Made by a program: the position numbers and the translations under genes. The notes under the pieces were generated by a model, which worked only from the letters and a program-made list of their open reading frames with translations, was not told the DNA's origin and did no database searches. This document shows positions 1 to 10,300 of a stretch of 64,000 nt of DNA, in pieces (positions within the stretch are counted from its first letter, which is position 1; the number at the start of each line of letters is the position of its first letter). The DNA is from Centipeda infelix ATCC 43532 (GTDB lineage: Bacteria; Bacillota; Negativicutes; Selenomonadales; Selenomonadaceae): positions 412,595 to 476,594 of the forward strand of contig NZ_JH376797.1 in the NCBI RefSeq assembly GCF_000234095.1, written 5' to 3'.

Positions 1-1995
1 GAAGATGACTATCTTGTTGCCTTCAAAACAGTCGTAGAGGCAGTCTATGAAGCGTTTTTTGCGTGCCAGATCCCCTGTGAGATCCTATCGGCAGATGAGA
101 TGGTTTCCTATCTCTATTCGACCGTATCCATGCATCGCCGTAAGTTAAAACTTCCAAAGCATCCGCTGCTTTTGGATCAATTTCTCTGTGATTCTGCACT
201 TTCCGGTGGCTTGGAGCCGCGACTTGGCAGTAAGCACATGCGAATTGTTACGATTATTGGCTACATGGATAACACCATTTTCGGGATCTTCGATAATCTG
301 AATCTGCAAAATTTTTCTTACCGATGGATCTCCCGTTATTACTGCCTTGGGAAATTGGACTCCTTAGATGAAGTCCACAAGAAAACAAGGGAATGGAAAG
401 CCAAATTTAAGGGCGTTATGGATATGGTGCGGGAATTCGCAAGTGGTCAAGAAGATAACAGCAACATCAATCAGACTGCCGTCACTAAATATCAACAGGC
501 AAAAACGGCAGAGATGTGGATCGAATCAGATATTACATCCTACGGCTATTACACATCCTGCATTGTTGTTTTGGCTGATTCGCCGGATGAAGCGGACGTG
601 CGGGCAAAAGCCGTTGTCCAGACGATCAACAACATCGGCTTTAAGGCGAAAGTCGAGGATCTCAACAGTGTGGATGCGTGGATGGGAACACTGCCGGGCA
701 ATGTCGGTCGTAATGTACGACGACATTTGGTATCTTGTACAAATCTCATTCACATGATGCCGCTTTCAACAATATGGGCAGGTGCATCACGCAATAAACA
801 TTTAGATGGTCCGCCGCTGCTTTATACACAGACATCCGGAAATACGCCGTTCCGATTAAGTCTGCACGTCGGTGATGTTGGTCATACTCTCGTAGTCGGC
901 CCTACTGGCGCGGGGAAATCCGTGTTTTTGAACATGGTGGAGGCATCGTTCCGAAAATACAAAGATGCTCGCGTCTTTGTGTTTGATAAAGGAGCATCCA
1001 ACTACGTCCTCACACGGGGCGTTGGAGGAACCTTCTTCGACCTCGGTAACGAGGAGTCCGGCGCATTATCGTTTCAGCCACTGGCAATGATTGATGACGA
1101 CAAAGAGCGTCAGTGGGCGCTTGAATGGATCTGTGACTATGTACGGCAGGAAAATCTTGAAATCACACCGGAGCGCAAGCAGCTGATCTGGGATGCCCTA
1201 GAAGCCGTGGCTACATCATACGTTGGGGAAAATAAGCGTCTGCGGCGCATGACGAACCTTGTGAATGCGATCCAGTCAGAAGAGCTTAAAAATGCACTTG
1301 CACCACTTTGTTCCGGCGGGCCCTATGGCCGTATCTTTGATTCGGATGTAGATAATCTCCAGCTTGGTTCATGGCAGACCTTCGAGATGGAAAAACTCAT
1401 GAACACACCGCAGATTGTCGGTACGACGCTTATGTATATCTTCCATCGAATCGAGCAGAGCCTGAAAGGGGAGCCGACCATCATCGTCCTGGACGAATGT
1501 TGGGTGTTCTTTGACAATGAGCAGTTTGCGGCCAAGATTCGTGAATGGCTGAAAGTTCTCCGTAAGGCGAATGCTTCTGTTATCTTTGCAACGCAGTCCA
1601 TTACGGATATTGTCAACAGTCCAATTTTCCATACAGTACTTGACTCCTGCTATAGCCGCATATTTCTCCCCAACAATGATGCGTTGGAAGAAACAATGAA
1701 GGAGAATTACGGTCTGTTTGGCCTCAATCGGAGACAGATTGAAATTATCGCATCGGCAACAAAAAAGCTGCATTACTACTATGTATCCTCTTACGGATCA
1801 CGTCTTTTCCAGTTGGCACTGGATGCATGTCCTGTGTCGCTTGCCTATGTTGCTGTCAATACCGAGGGGGTCATTGCTGCGAAAGAAATCTTTCGGAAGT
1901 ATGGTTCGGAAGGATTCAATCGCCGCTGGCTGATGCGTTCCAATATTATCGAGGATAAATCGGCTGATCCACCGGAAGAAATTGCTGCTCAGTGA
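1..1995 (+). CDS. virB4: VirB4/TrbE-like conjugation ATPase (5' partial)
   Basis: The frame is open from base 1, so the first in-frame ATG at 100 is internal and the true start lies upstream of the window. VirB4 ATPases energise assembly of, and substrate passage through, the type IV secretion channel at the inner membrane. A Walker A motif (VGPTGAGKS) is encoded near 894-920 and a Walker B motif (IIVLDECWVFF) near 1480-1512; a later FATQS segment (about 1588-1602) fits the Q-containing motif of VirB4/TraC proteins. About 665 residues are present, including the complete nucleotide-binding half. It heads a run of mating-pair genes, although VirB5, VirB6 and VirB1-like genes lie further on, after the polyvalent protein. 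Family assignment is firm; the subfamily (TrbE versus VirB4) is not resolved. Confidence 0.93.
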   Translation, partial: EDDYLVAFKTVVEAVYEAFFACQIPCEILSADEMVSYLYSTVSMHRRKLKLPKHPLLLDQFLCDSALSGGLEPRLGSKHMRIVTIIGYMDNTIFGIFDNLNLQNFSYRWISRYYCLGKLDSLDEVHKKTREWKAKFKGVMDMVREFASGQEDNSNINQTAVTKYQQAKTAEMWIESDITSYGYYTSCIVVLADSPDEADVRAKAVVQTINNIGFKAKVEDLNSVDAWMGTLPGNVGRNVRRHLVSCTNLIHMMPLSTIWAGASRNKHLDGPPLLYTQTSGNTPFRLSLHVGDVGHTLVVGPTGAGKSVFLNMVEASFRKYKDARVFVFDKGASNYVLTRGVGGTFFDLGNEESGALSFQPLAMIDDDKERQWALEWICDYVRQENLEITPERKQLIWDALEAVATSYVGENKRLRRMTNLVNAIQSEELKNALAPLCSGGPYGRIFDSDVDNLQLGSWQTFEMEKLMNTPQIVGTTLMYIFHRIEQSLKGEPTIIVLDECWVFFDNEQFAAKIREWLKVLRKANASVIFATQSITDIVNSPIFHTVLDSCYSRIFLPNNDALEETMKENYGLFGLNRRQIEIIASATKKLHYYYVSSYGSRLFQLALDACPVSLAYVAVNTEGVIAAKEIFRKYGSEGFNRRWLMRSNIIEDKSADPPEEIAAQ

Positions 1996-2022
1996 TGTTT
2001 CGTGTAGAAATGAGGCGTTACT

Positions 2023-2220
2023 ATGTTGTTATACTTCGTACTCTTTCTGTTTGTGAGTATTACGGCTTGGCTGCTCTATCGCATGAACCAAGTAAATATG
2101 CATCTTGCAGAAATAGAGGATAATTTACGGATGTCAGAGCAGCATATACAAAGTCTTAGAGCCGGTTTGAAGGAGCTGATGAGATACGACGATCTTTACG
2201 GCGAGGAGCGCAGGGGATGA
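2023..2220 (+). CDS. Small membrane-anchored coiled-coil protein
   Basis: This 65-residue product begins with one hydrophobic segment (about residues 2-20, LLYFVLFLFVSITAWLL) followed by a charged helix with heptad-like spacing of leucines and isoleucines, so it is predicted to be a bitopic inner-membrane protein with a short cytoplasmic coiled coil. A GAGGCG ribosome site precedes the ATG. Its last codons overlap the next gene in an ATGA junction, which suggests translational coupling. It lies 27 bases after virB4 and is probably in the same operon. No named family is recognised; a role as a small accessory of the secretion channel is inference from position. Confidence 0.7.
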   Translation: MLLYFVLFLFVSITAWLLYRMNQVNMHLAEIEDNLRMSEQHIQSLRAGLKELMRYDDLYGEERRG

Positions 2221-3926
2221 GAAATATTACAGTCGAATACCTTGATCTTCTAGGCAAAATTATCGTTGAGAGAAAAAAGCAGGATTCTGGTATACCTCCT
2301 CAAAATCGACAGGCAGAAAACTATGAAAACGACCTGACCGCCTCAATTCGATTGTTGGAGAAGGGATATGATGTGAAGTCAGTCATGTCTGTCATTCGTG
2401 ACAAGTCCCCAATGACGAAACTTCTTCCGGATGTACGTGCAATGGTTTTGTACACCGGAAAGGTCATGGAGAATGTCAATGATGTATGGACGATGCGTGC
2501 GGAGCGTAGCCTTTTAGAGGCCGCGGGAAGCTATCAACGTCGCATTGCAGCACAAAGATCAACATCAGCGATTCGCGGGGATTACCAAGTTGGCATGGCC
2601 ATGATTTTGAAAGACGGATTCCATTTATCTCTCGTGGAGCAGGTTATTCGGCGTTCTGCGATGAATCGGGATGCGGATGAATCCTATTTCAACACACTTT
2701 TTTCTGCCCTTTCAGACGGCCAAAGCCGATATGCTGAAATTTTGGCATATGATGCGGATACCATGCATAGCGAAGTAGACGTGTATCGGAAATTTGCCCG
2801 AGAATACATGGATAGGACGCATACCACCATCCTTTCCAGCGACGATGAACAGAACATCATCGAAACGATCTATCGGGATTATATGCAGCGGCTTCAAGAA
2901 GAGCAGCCGAATTATCATAGAGATACGCAGCGTATGATGGCTTTATTGGAGGAACAAGTGCAGCCGATTCTTCGTAAGGCAATCATCCTTGCGTCACCTA
3001 TTTACGTTGAGGCGGGACGCAACAAGAAAGAGTATCTTGCGGGAACTTTTTCTGTGATTCCTGAGAGCCTTGGATTCGACCGACAGAACGAATCGGCTTA
3101 TACCAATCTTACAAAAGGTCTTGCAGAAGAGAAGACCGACCACAAATATGGCCGCGCAGCAATACAGCTTCTGCGCCGTCATATCCATGCTGAGGACGTA
3201 AAACGACATCTTATTACATTGGCAATCGCTGCCGCACTGACCGATCCGAGTGATTATGCTGCTTTGATTTTGGCGCGGGCGCAAGCATTTCTTGCAAGAG
3301 AAAATGCAATCAAGGCATTTGATGGACAGAATTCAGACTCGTGCATAAATGACTATATAGGGAATATGCATTGTCAATATATTGAAAAAGGCTTTGTGAA
3401 TCCCGATATGGATATTGCCGCGATGAAAGAACTACTCCTCAATGGACGGTATGAGCAGGATCAGATCAAAGATGTGATGATGCGTTATTCACCAAACGCT
3501 GTATTTGATGGTGTAGATTATCTCTCATACGTTCAAAAACTTGCCGATCATGAAATTGCACGCGAGAATGAAAAACTGAGTCACTACGTTGTCATACCTC
3601 GCTCGGATATGAGGGAGAATTACGAAGAAGAGTACCAATATCAGCGGCAAAAGATGGAAGGGCGCATCCGTCTCCCGTATAACATTACGATGGATGCGAA
3701 AATCGTAAAGGCACTGTTGAACGCCGGGGTAGAATCCAGAAATCTATCACCGATGCTTTCTCGATACAAGCCAAAGAATTGGGACAAGGATTATCCTGGT
3801 GTATCGTATGGCTCTTATGTCATCAAGCAAGCCGAAAAGAATAGTCAGGAGAAGCGGCAGGTTCAAGAACAATTCATTGTTCGCACACGGACAACAACAA
3901 ACAACACAGATAATACATCTGCCTGA
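2217..3926 (+). CDS. Element protein of unknown function with repeated helical motif
   Basis: The product is a 569-residue soluble, mostly charged protein without signal peptide or membrane segment. The ATG overlaps the preceding stop (ATGA). At least four segments share a pattern of the form LL-x-x-G-(5 to 7)-V-(2)-VI-(3)-SP: near residues 36-57 (LLEKGYDVKSV), 122-143 (ILKDGFHLSLVEQVI), 400-421 (LLLNGRYEQDQIKDVM) and 500-520 (LLNAGVESRNLSPML). Similar short three-helix repeats occur in accessory domains of mobile-element relaxases and polyvalent proteins (knowledge of such elements, not a search). The last part is basic and glutamine-rich. Function is unknown; a DNA-processing or scaffold role in transfer would be consistent with its place between virB4 and the polyvalent gene. 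Confidence 0.75.
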   Translation: MRNITVEYLDLLGKIIVERKKQDSGIPPQNRQAENYENDLTASIRLLEKGYDVKSVMSVIRDKSPMTKLLPDVRAMVLYTGKVMENVNDVWTMRAERSLLEAAGSYQRRIAAQRSTSAIRGDYQVGMAMILKDGFHLSLVEQVIRRSAMNRDADESYFNTLFSALSDGQSRYAEILAYDADTMHSEVDVYRKFAREYMDRTHTTILSSDDEQNIIETIYRDYMQRLQEEQPNYHRDTQRMMALLEEQVQPILRKAIILASPIYVEAGRNKKEYLAGTFSVIPESLGFDRQNESAYTNLTKGLAEEKTDHKYGRAAIQLLRRHIHAEDVKRHLITLAIAAALTDPSDYAALILARAQAFLARENAIKAFDGQNSDSCINDYIGNMHCQYIEKGFVNPDMDIAAMKELLLNGRYEQDQIKDVMMRYSPNAVFDGVDYLSYVQKLADHEIARENEKLSHYVVIPRSDMRENYEEEYQYQRQKMEGRIRLPYNITMDAKIVKALLNAGVESRNLSPMLSRYKPKNWDKDYPGVSYGSYVIKQAEKNSQEKRQVQEQFIVRTRTTTNNTDNTSA

Positions 3927-4180
3927 ATCGGGGGGTGCAGGGGGCATTGCCCCATGAGGAGGCGGGTGGGGTGGCGGTAGCAGTAGGCATGGTATGGAAT
4001 ACCTTCCATACGATGCTTTCTGCGAAAGCCAGATTATTATGGAACAGTGAATGAGCAGAAGGTTATTTTTTTCTTGAGAGTGCAGCAACGCAGAATGAGC
4101 GAATAGCGAATGTAGCAACGCGGAACGAAAAGAAAATGATAACCCTGCGAAATGACTGTTCCTTTCCTTTTCACCTCAAT
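3927..4180. other. Gene-free spacer with G-rich tract, palindromes and direct repeat
   Basis: No credible gene is seen. The spacer opens with a G-rich stretch (about 3930-3980, many GG to GGGG runs on the plus strand). It then has a perfect 8-bp inverted repeat GTATGGAA-TACC-TTCCATAC (3992-4011), a GCTTTC-TGC-GAAAGC hairpin (4015-4029) and a direct repeat AGCAACGC(A/G)GAA at about 4083-4093 and 4112-4122. The hairpins lack a following T run, so they are not clear terminators. Confidence 0.55.
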
Positions 4181-4225
4181 TTGCAACTAAATACAGTTGC
4201 AATAAAAATAATGGAATGCTATAAT
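4181..4225 (+). promoter_or_regulatory. Promoter with palindromic operator over the -35
   Basis: A 22-base palindrome with arms TTGCAACT and AGTTGCAA around AAATAC spans 4181-4202. Its right end forms the -35 hexamer TTGCAA (4197-4202), followed after exactly 17 bases by TATAAT (4220-4225). The core GCAACT-N6-AGTTGC recurs upstream of the HicB-like gene at 17740-17757, where it also overlaps the -35. Repression by that RHH-type protein is inferred. Confidence 0.72.
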
Positions 4226-4257
4226 CTACTTGAAAAAGGAATTTCCTCTGTAAAATC

Positions 4258-4291
4258 ATAGGATTTTGAAGCTGTACTTTTGGACTACTAT
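4258..4291 (+). promoter_or_regulatory. Element-type promoter (ATAGGA box and -10) before the polyvalent gene
   Basis: ATAGGATTTT begins at 4258 and a TACTAT -10 lies at 4286-4291, a start-to-start distance of 28 bases. The same arrangement is seen in front of five other transcription units of the element. There is no good TTGACA-like -35, so the box probably replaces it. This is the second of two tandem promoters for the polyvalent gene. Confidence 0.55.
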
Positions 4292-4324
4292 GGAAGCAGT
4301 AGAGCTTGCATAGGAGGAAACCGC

Positions 4325-7300
4325 ATGGACGAGAAAGAACAGCTTCAGGTCGAGATACGGAATCATCTTATCGAGGTAGGTGGGAGCACTTATCAATATA
4401 AAAATTTCCTTGATACAATCGCAAAGTTTCACAAATACTCTATCATAGAGCAGATCAATCTGCATTATCACGCACCATCTGAGGCAAGTGCCGTTGCTCC
4501 GGATTACGTTTGGAAAAATTCTTTCCGAACAACATTGCGTGATGGGGCAGTTGCAATCCCGCTCTTGGTAACACAGGACAATGAGCAATATGATGTGCGG
4601 TATGTCTATGATATGCGAGATACTCTCGCATATCAGAATGGCGAAGCTGCTTTGCAGGGGATTCCGTGGAAGTTTTCCCCTGAATACGAAAACCTCGTGA
4701 AAAGCGCATTGGATAGTGCGTCTGCACAATCAATAGATGCGGCGATTCGTGCAAAGGTTGTTGAGCTAACCACAGCCCAAAACACGGCACATGATGATTT
4801 TATTACGGCAAGTGTTGAGTACATTGTGCGTTCCCGCCTTGGACTCTCGAATCAAACTACATTCCCGGAAGAGATGAGTATACCGCAAGATGTTCATATT
4901 GCGGTGATTCTGGGAGAAGTTAATCAAATATCGCGCACGATCCTGGATTCGATTGGCAAGGTAATTACTGTGGCAAATAGAGAAAATGCTGCAAAGAAGG
5001 AGGCTGTTTCAAATGAAAATGACCGAAGAAATGATCCTGAAATCTCTTTATGGGACATGGGGCGATATGAGAAGGGAGTACCTGAGAAAGACGCAGCCCG
5101 AGGAGTGGCAGCGAATGCTGGAGGACGGAATACTGGATCAGTACCTGCAAGAGTACGAAGAAACGATGTACGAGAGGTCGGAGCAGATGACCGAGGAAAT
5201 CTGCCGGCGGGACAACGTGACAGAGGAACTCAAGAAGCGCGACGTAATGCAGTGGATCCACAGGTACAACAACGTTCTGGCCGAGGTGCGGGAACGTCTG
5301 ACGGAAGAGATCATGCCGGCAGTCCAAGAAGCCTCAGTGTAGGGGACTTCTCTATCACGATCCCCGAGACATTGCAGTCAGAATCGGCAAATAAGATTTT
5401 TGCAGATCTTCAAACAGCACGAGAGGAAGGGCAGATTACGAGTGCGCAAGCCCGTGGAATCTACCTTTCTTTCGTGCGTGAACTTATGTCTGCCGAGGCT
5501 CTTACGACAAAAGAACAGGATGCGTTGATCGGACGTGCATATTATGAGGTCGCTGCGACATATACCAGTCCGATAGTTATTCAACAGTCTGCCCGCAAGG
5601 AACAGGTAGAGACTGTGCGCAGCGTTCAAGAGGAGACCATTCCGAAAGAAGCACCTGTCAGCAAAGAAGATACCGCATTATCCATGAATTCCTCAATCAA
5701 GACATGGTATCCGGAAAAATATCCGAATGACCAGAGTGGAACATACTTGGAGGATATTACCTTTCAGGAACTTACCGATGCACTTCCAATGGGAAGTGAG
5801 CTCTATGCATATGCGGGAATTGATTCCAGCGATGTCCGAGAGCGTTTGTTCATACAGCTTGCAGAGCTATCTGAACGCCCCTACGATGATATTTTAAGTG
5901 TTTGGACAGATTCCCCATCAGCCGACCTCGTGAAAGAACAGCTGGAGGAAACGGTCAACGATCCTGAGAATATACCAATGGATTCTTCCACTATTGAAAC
6001 AGACCCCCCCTCTGAAATTCATGAAATCGAGGAAACGGTACGTCCTGTTTACGAAGCTGAGATAGTTGATCCGCAGACAATTGAAGTTCCTGCGTCGGAA
6101 GATCATATCGAAATAAATGTGCCGCCCACCATTGATGCCGAATTTACAGAAGTAGATCTTTCCAAACTGGATTTATCTGCGGATATGTCCACGATGGCAG
6201 GGAAAAGAGCTGTGTTTGAGCGAAATATGGCAGCCATTCAAATTGCCAATCATTTGGAACGCACAGGAAATCTCCCAAACGAGCAGGAACTTGAGGTGCT
6301 GAGATCCTATTCCGGCTTTGGAGGGATCTCGGAGGCTTTTGATGCACGCAACACCACATGGCACAACGAATACGTGCGGGCAAAAGAAGTAATGACAGAA
6401 CCTGAATACTTATCAGCACGAACATCTACGCTGGATGCTTTTTACACACCGCCGGAGATTGTTCAGGCAATTTATCAGGGACTTGAAAAAGCAGGTTTTA
6501 GGGAAGGGAATATACTTGATCCATCGACCGGCACAGGACGCTTTCTGCACCATATGTCGGAAGACATGAAAGAGCGCAGCCACAGAGTTGGTATTGAGCT
6601 TGACACGCTGACGGCGAAGATTGCGCGGTATGCGACGGATGGCGCAGTCATTCTGAATAACGGATTCGAGCGCACCAATTTCCCGCAAAACGCCTTTGAT
6701 CTTGCGATTTCCAATGTTCCGTTTGGAAATTATATCATCACGGATTCCAATTATGACGGGAACTACTTTGTTCACGACTACTTCCTGAAAAAAATGATGG
6801 ATCAAGTTCGGCCGGGCGGTCTTGTTGTTGCGATCACAAGTCACGGAACAATGGATAAAAAGGATGACACTCTCCGTAGAGAACTCGCTCAAAAAGGTGA
6901 GCTGATTCGTGCTGTCCGACTGCCGAACAAACTATTCGCGGGTGCGGGCACGGATGTCCTGTCGGATCTTCTGATTTTTAGAAAAAGAGAAAAAGAACTG
7001 GCTCCGAATGCTGAGATGCCGGCATGGGTAAACGCTGATCTACAGGAATTTGTCTACTTTGACAATGGAAAGCGCGTCGAGGACGGGTATCACCTGAATC
7101 GTTACTTTGTAGAGAATCCGACCGACATACTTGGAACACTCTCGGCACGAAACAGGGCATTTGGTGTAGAACCTTACGTTGAAGGTGACGACCGTGGGAT
7201 AAAGGCACTTGCGGATGAACTGAGTGCTGTTCTTTCTGGCATTCCGACCAATTCGTATCAGCCTCTTCCAGTTGCTCTCCCTGTCCCACAAGAGATTGAA

Positions 7301-10300
7301 AGGCCATCCAACAATCAGCCTTTCGGCTTTTATGAGCAAAATGGATCCCTCGTCTACTATACGCCACAGGGGAAAATCGAGGCAAAGGGCTTCGACAAAA
7401 AGAATGAACAAAAAATACGTTCGGCGATACGCATTCGCGATGTAATCCGTGAGATGTTTGACGCTGAGACGTATGGCTGCAGCGATACAGAGCTTGCTCA
7501 ATTTCAGGACAAATTGAATCAGCTGTATGAGGAGCATACAAAAAAATACGGGCGTATTCACCAGGATAAATCCTTCCGTCGTGTTTTCTCCATGGACGCA
7601 TCCTATCCGATCCTGCTTTCATTGGAGATCGTCGAAAATGATGAGTACATCGGACGGTCAGATGTTTTCTCCAAGCGCACCATCCATGCTTATTCAGCTC
7701 CAGATCACGCAGAGACACCGGGCGAAGCTCTAATGATCTCCATGCAGGAAAAAGGACGTGTCGATATTCCGTATATGGCGAAACTGACGGGAATGTCTGC
7801 CGAAGATGTTGTGCGAGACTTGGAATATACCAGTATTTTCGAGGATATGGAGACAAATTCATATCTTCCGGCCGATGAATATCTGTCCGGGGATGTTCGC
7901 GCACGCATGGAGGCTTTGGAAAAACAGATCCAAAAGTGGCAGCAAGAGATGGAGGATGTTGTAAAAGAACAAGCATTTCCTGTACCGAAGGACTTTCCGT
8001 ATCGGCTGTCCGGGCGTAACTTACCTCTCGAGAAAATGGCGCGATGGAATGCCATTGGATTTCTTTCAGACGAAGATAAGAAAACACTGTTTCGGGGAGA
8101 AAACAGAGAGGCGTTTTACTATGTACTGAAACATTCCTCGGAGCAGTTTCAAAAAGAATATCTCCGTTTCTTGGAAGAAAATGCCCCAGAAACGGGGGCT
8201 GCTCTGAACGATCCTATGTTTTATTTGGAGTGCCTACGGAACAACGTCATGTTTGATTTCGATGTCAATGAAACACATCGCATATTTTCAAAGACGCTTG
8301 CATCGTTGGGACTGGATCATCGGGATCTTACCGAAGAAGCGACAGAAATTAAGATGATGGGCTTTCTTTATCAGACGTTCTCAGATTACCAGAGAGGCGC
8401 ACATCCAGAAGTCTTGGAGCCACAGCGATTGGTCTCGGCACTTCAGGAACATCTGCGAACGTATGACGAGAAAATCGAAATAACGAGAAACGGTGATGAT
8501 AATCCGCTCATTTCCTATTTGCGCGATGAGATTCAGCGGGCTGGCAAGAATTTGGAGGCTCTGGAAAAAGTAAAACCGAAGGATCTGACCGCCGATGAGA
8601 TCAAAATCAATTTAGGCGCAACGTGGATTCCGACGGAGGATATTGAACAATTTATTCGAGACGTACTGGAATATCGCGGGACAAATCGCCTTGTTCAGTA
8701 TGCTGCCTCCACGGGAGAATGGAAGGTGGAGCATAACAGCGGGGACGCTTATCGCTCGAATCAGGTCAAGATGTATTCGACCTTTGGAACGAAAGATACA
8801 AACGCGTTGGCCATACTCGAGGCTGCGCTCAATCACCGGCAGATTCGGATTCGTAATGATAAAGGGGTGGTGCTTGAGGAGGCATCTCTGCTTGTGGCGC
8901 AGAAGATGGATAACCTGCGGGACGAGTTCCTCAAATGGGTGTATCGGGATGAAGAACGAAAAATGCGACTGGTGAGCTACTACAACAGGCACTTCAACAA
9001 TATCGTACCGCGTGAGTTTGATGGATCTCGGCTCACCTTTCCGGGGATGAATCCGGAGATAGAATTGAAAAAGCATCAAAAAGATGCTGTTGCACATACG
9101 TTGTATGGTGGAAACACACTCCTTGCCCATGTTGTTGGAGCAGGAAAAACTTTTGAAATGCAGGCCTCTGCAATGGAATCGAAGCGGATCGGCCTCTGTA
9201 AAAAATCGCTCATGATTATGCCAGGACATTTGACAGAACAGTTTGGTGCGGAATTCTTGCGGCTTTATCCGAATGCGAAAATTCTAGTTGCGACACCCAA
9301 AGATTTCCAGAAAGATAAGCGTGCTGAGTTTTGTGCCAAAATTACGGGGCAGGACTGGGATGCCGTCGTCATGAGCTACGAGCAGTTCGGGAAAATCCCG
9401 CTTTCATTGGAGCGGCAGGAGCAGTTTCTAAAGCGCGAAATCCAAGAACTGACGGATTCTCTCGAAGCGCTTAAAATAGCGAAAGAGGGGAGAGGCTTCT
9501 CTGTGAAACAGATGGAGAAGCAAATCAAGAAGCTGAAAAAGCAGTATGAAAGCGTCATGGAGGCGTATCAGAGCCGTCAGGATGCGACAATTACATTTGA
9601 GCAGCTTGGAATTGATCGACTGTACGTCGATGAAGCTCATTTTTACAAGAATTTGTCGTTTACGACCAAAATTCAGGGATTGAATGCCACGGGCGCAGAA
9701 AAATCGACGGATCTGCTTGCCAAAATTCAATATCTGAACGAGATCACAAATGAGCGCGGTGTTGTTTTTGCGACAGGAACACCTCTCTCAAACTCTATGG
9801 CTGAACTTTATACCCTTCAACGGTATCTGCGGCCTAGCCGCTTGGAGAAGCAGGGACTCTATCACTTTGATGCTTGGGCAAGTGCTTTCGGGCAGGAAAC
9901 CACGACCATGGAAATCGACCCGGCCGGCAAAGGCTTCCGCGCCAAGACGCGCTTTGCACGATTCAACAACATACCGGAGCTGATGAGTATGTTCAAGGAG
10001 TTTGCGGACGTGAGAACAGCCGAGAGTTTGAAGTTGCCTGTGCCGGAATATGACATCAACATCATAAAGGCAGAGGCCTCTCCTCTGCAGAAGGAGCTTG
10101 TTGATCGCCTTGCCGAACGCGCAAAACGCATCCGGCAGCGCAAGCCGATCCGACTGCGTGAGGATGCTGATGAATCCAGCGGAAAAGGCATGGATAATAT
10201 GCTGGTCGTCGTCAAAGAAGGACAGTCTGCTGCGCTGGATCCCCGCATTATTGATCCAAGTTATCCGGATAATCCAGCCGGGAAGGTTAATCTGTGCGTC

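Noticed and set aside
3747..4118. Minus-strand 123-residue frame across the 569-aa gene end and the G-rich spacer
   Set aside because: Pro/His runs come from the G-rich DNA and there is no start signal.
6978..8087. 369-residue antisense frame within the polyvalent gene
   Set aside because: Composition is unlike a protein, there is no ribosome site, and the sense frame carries a conserved domain protein.
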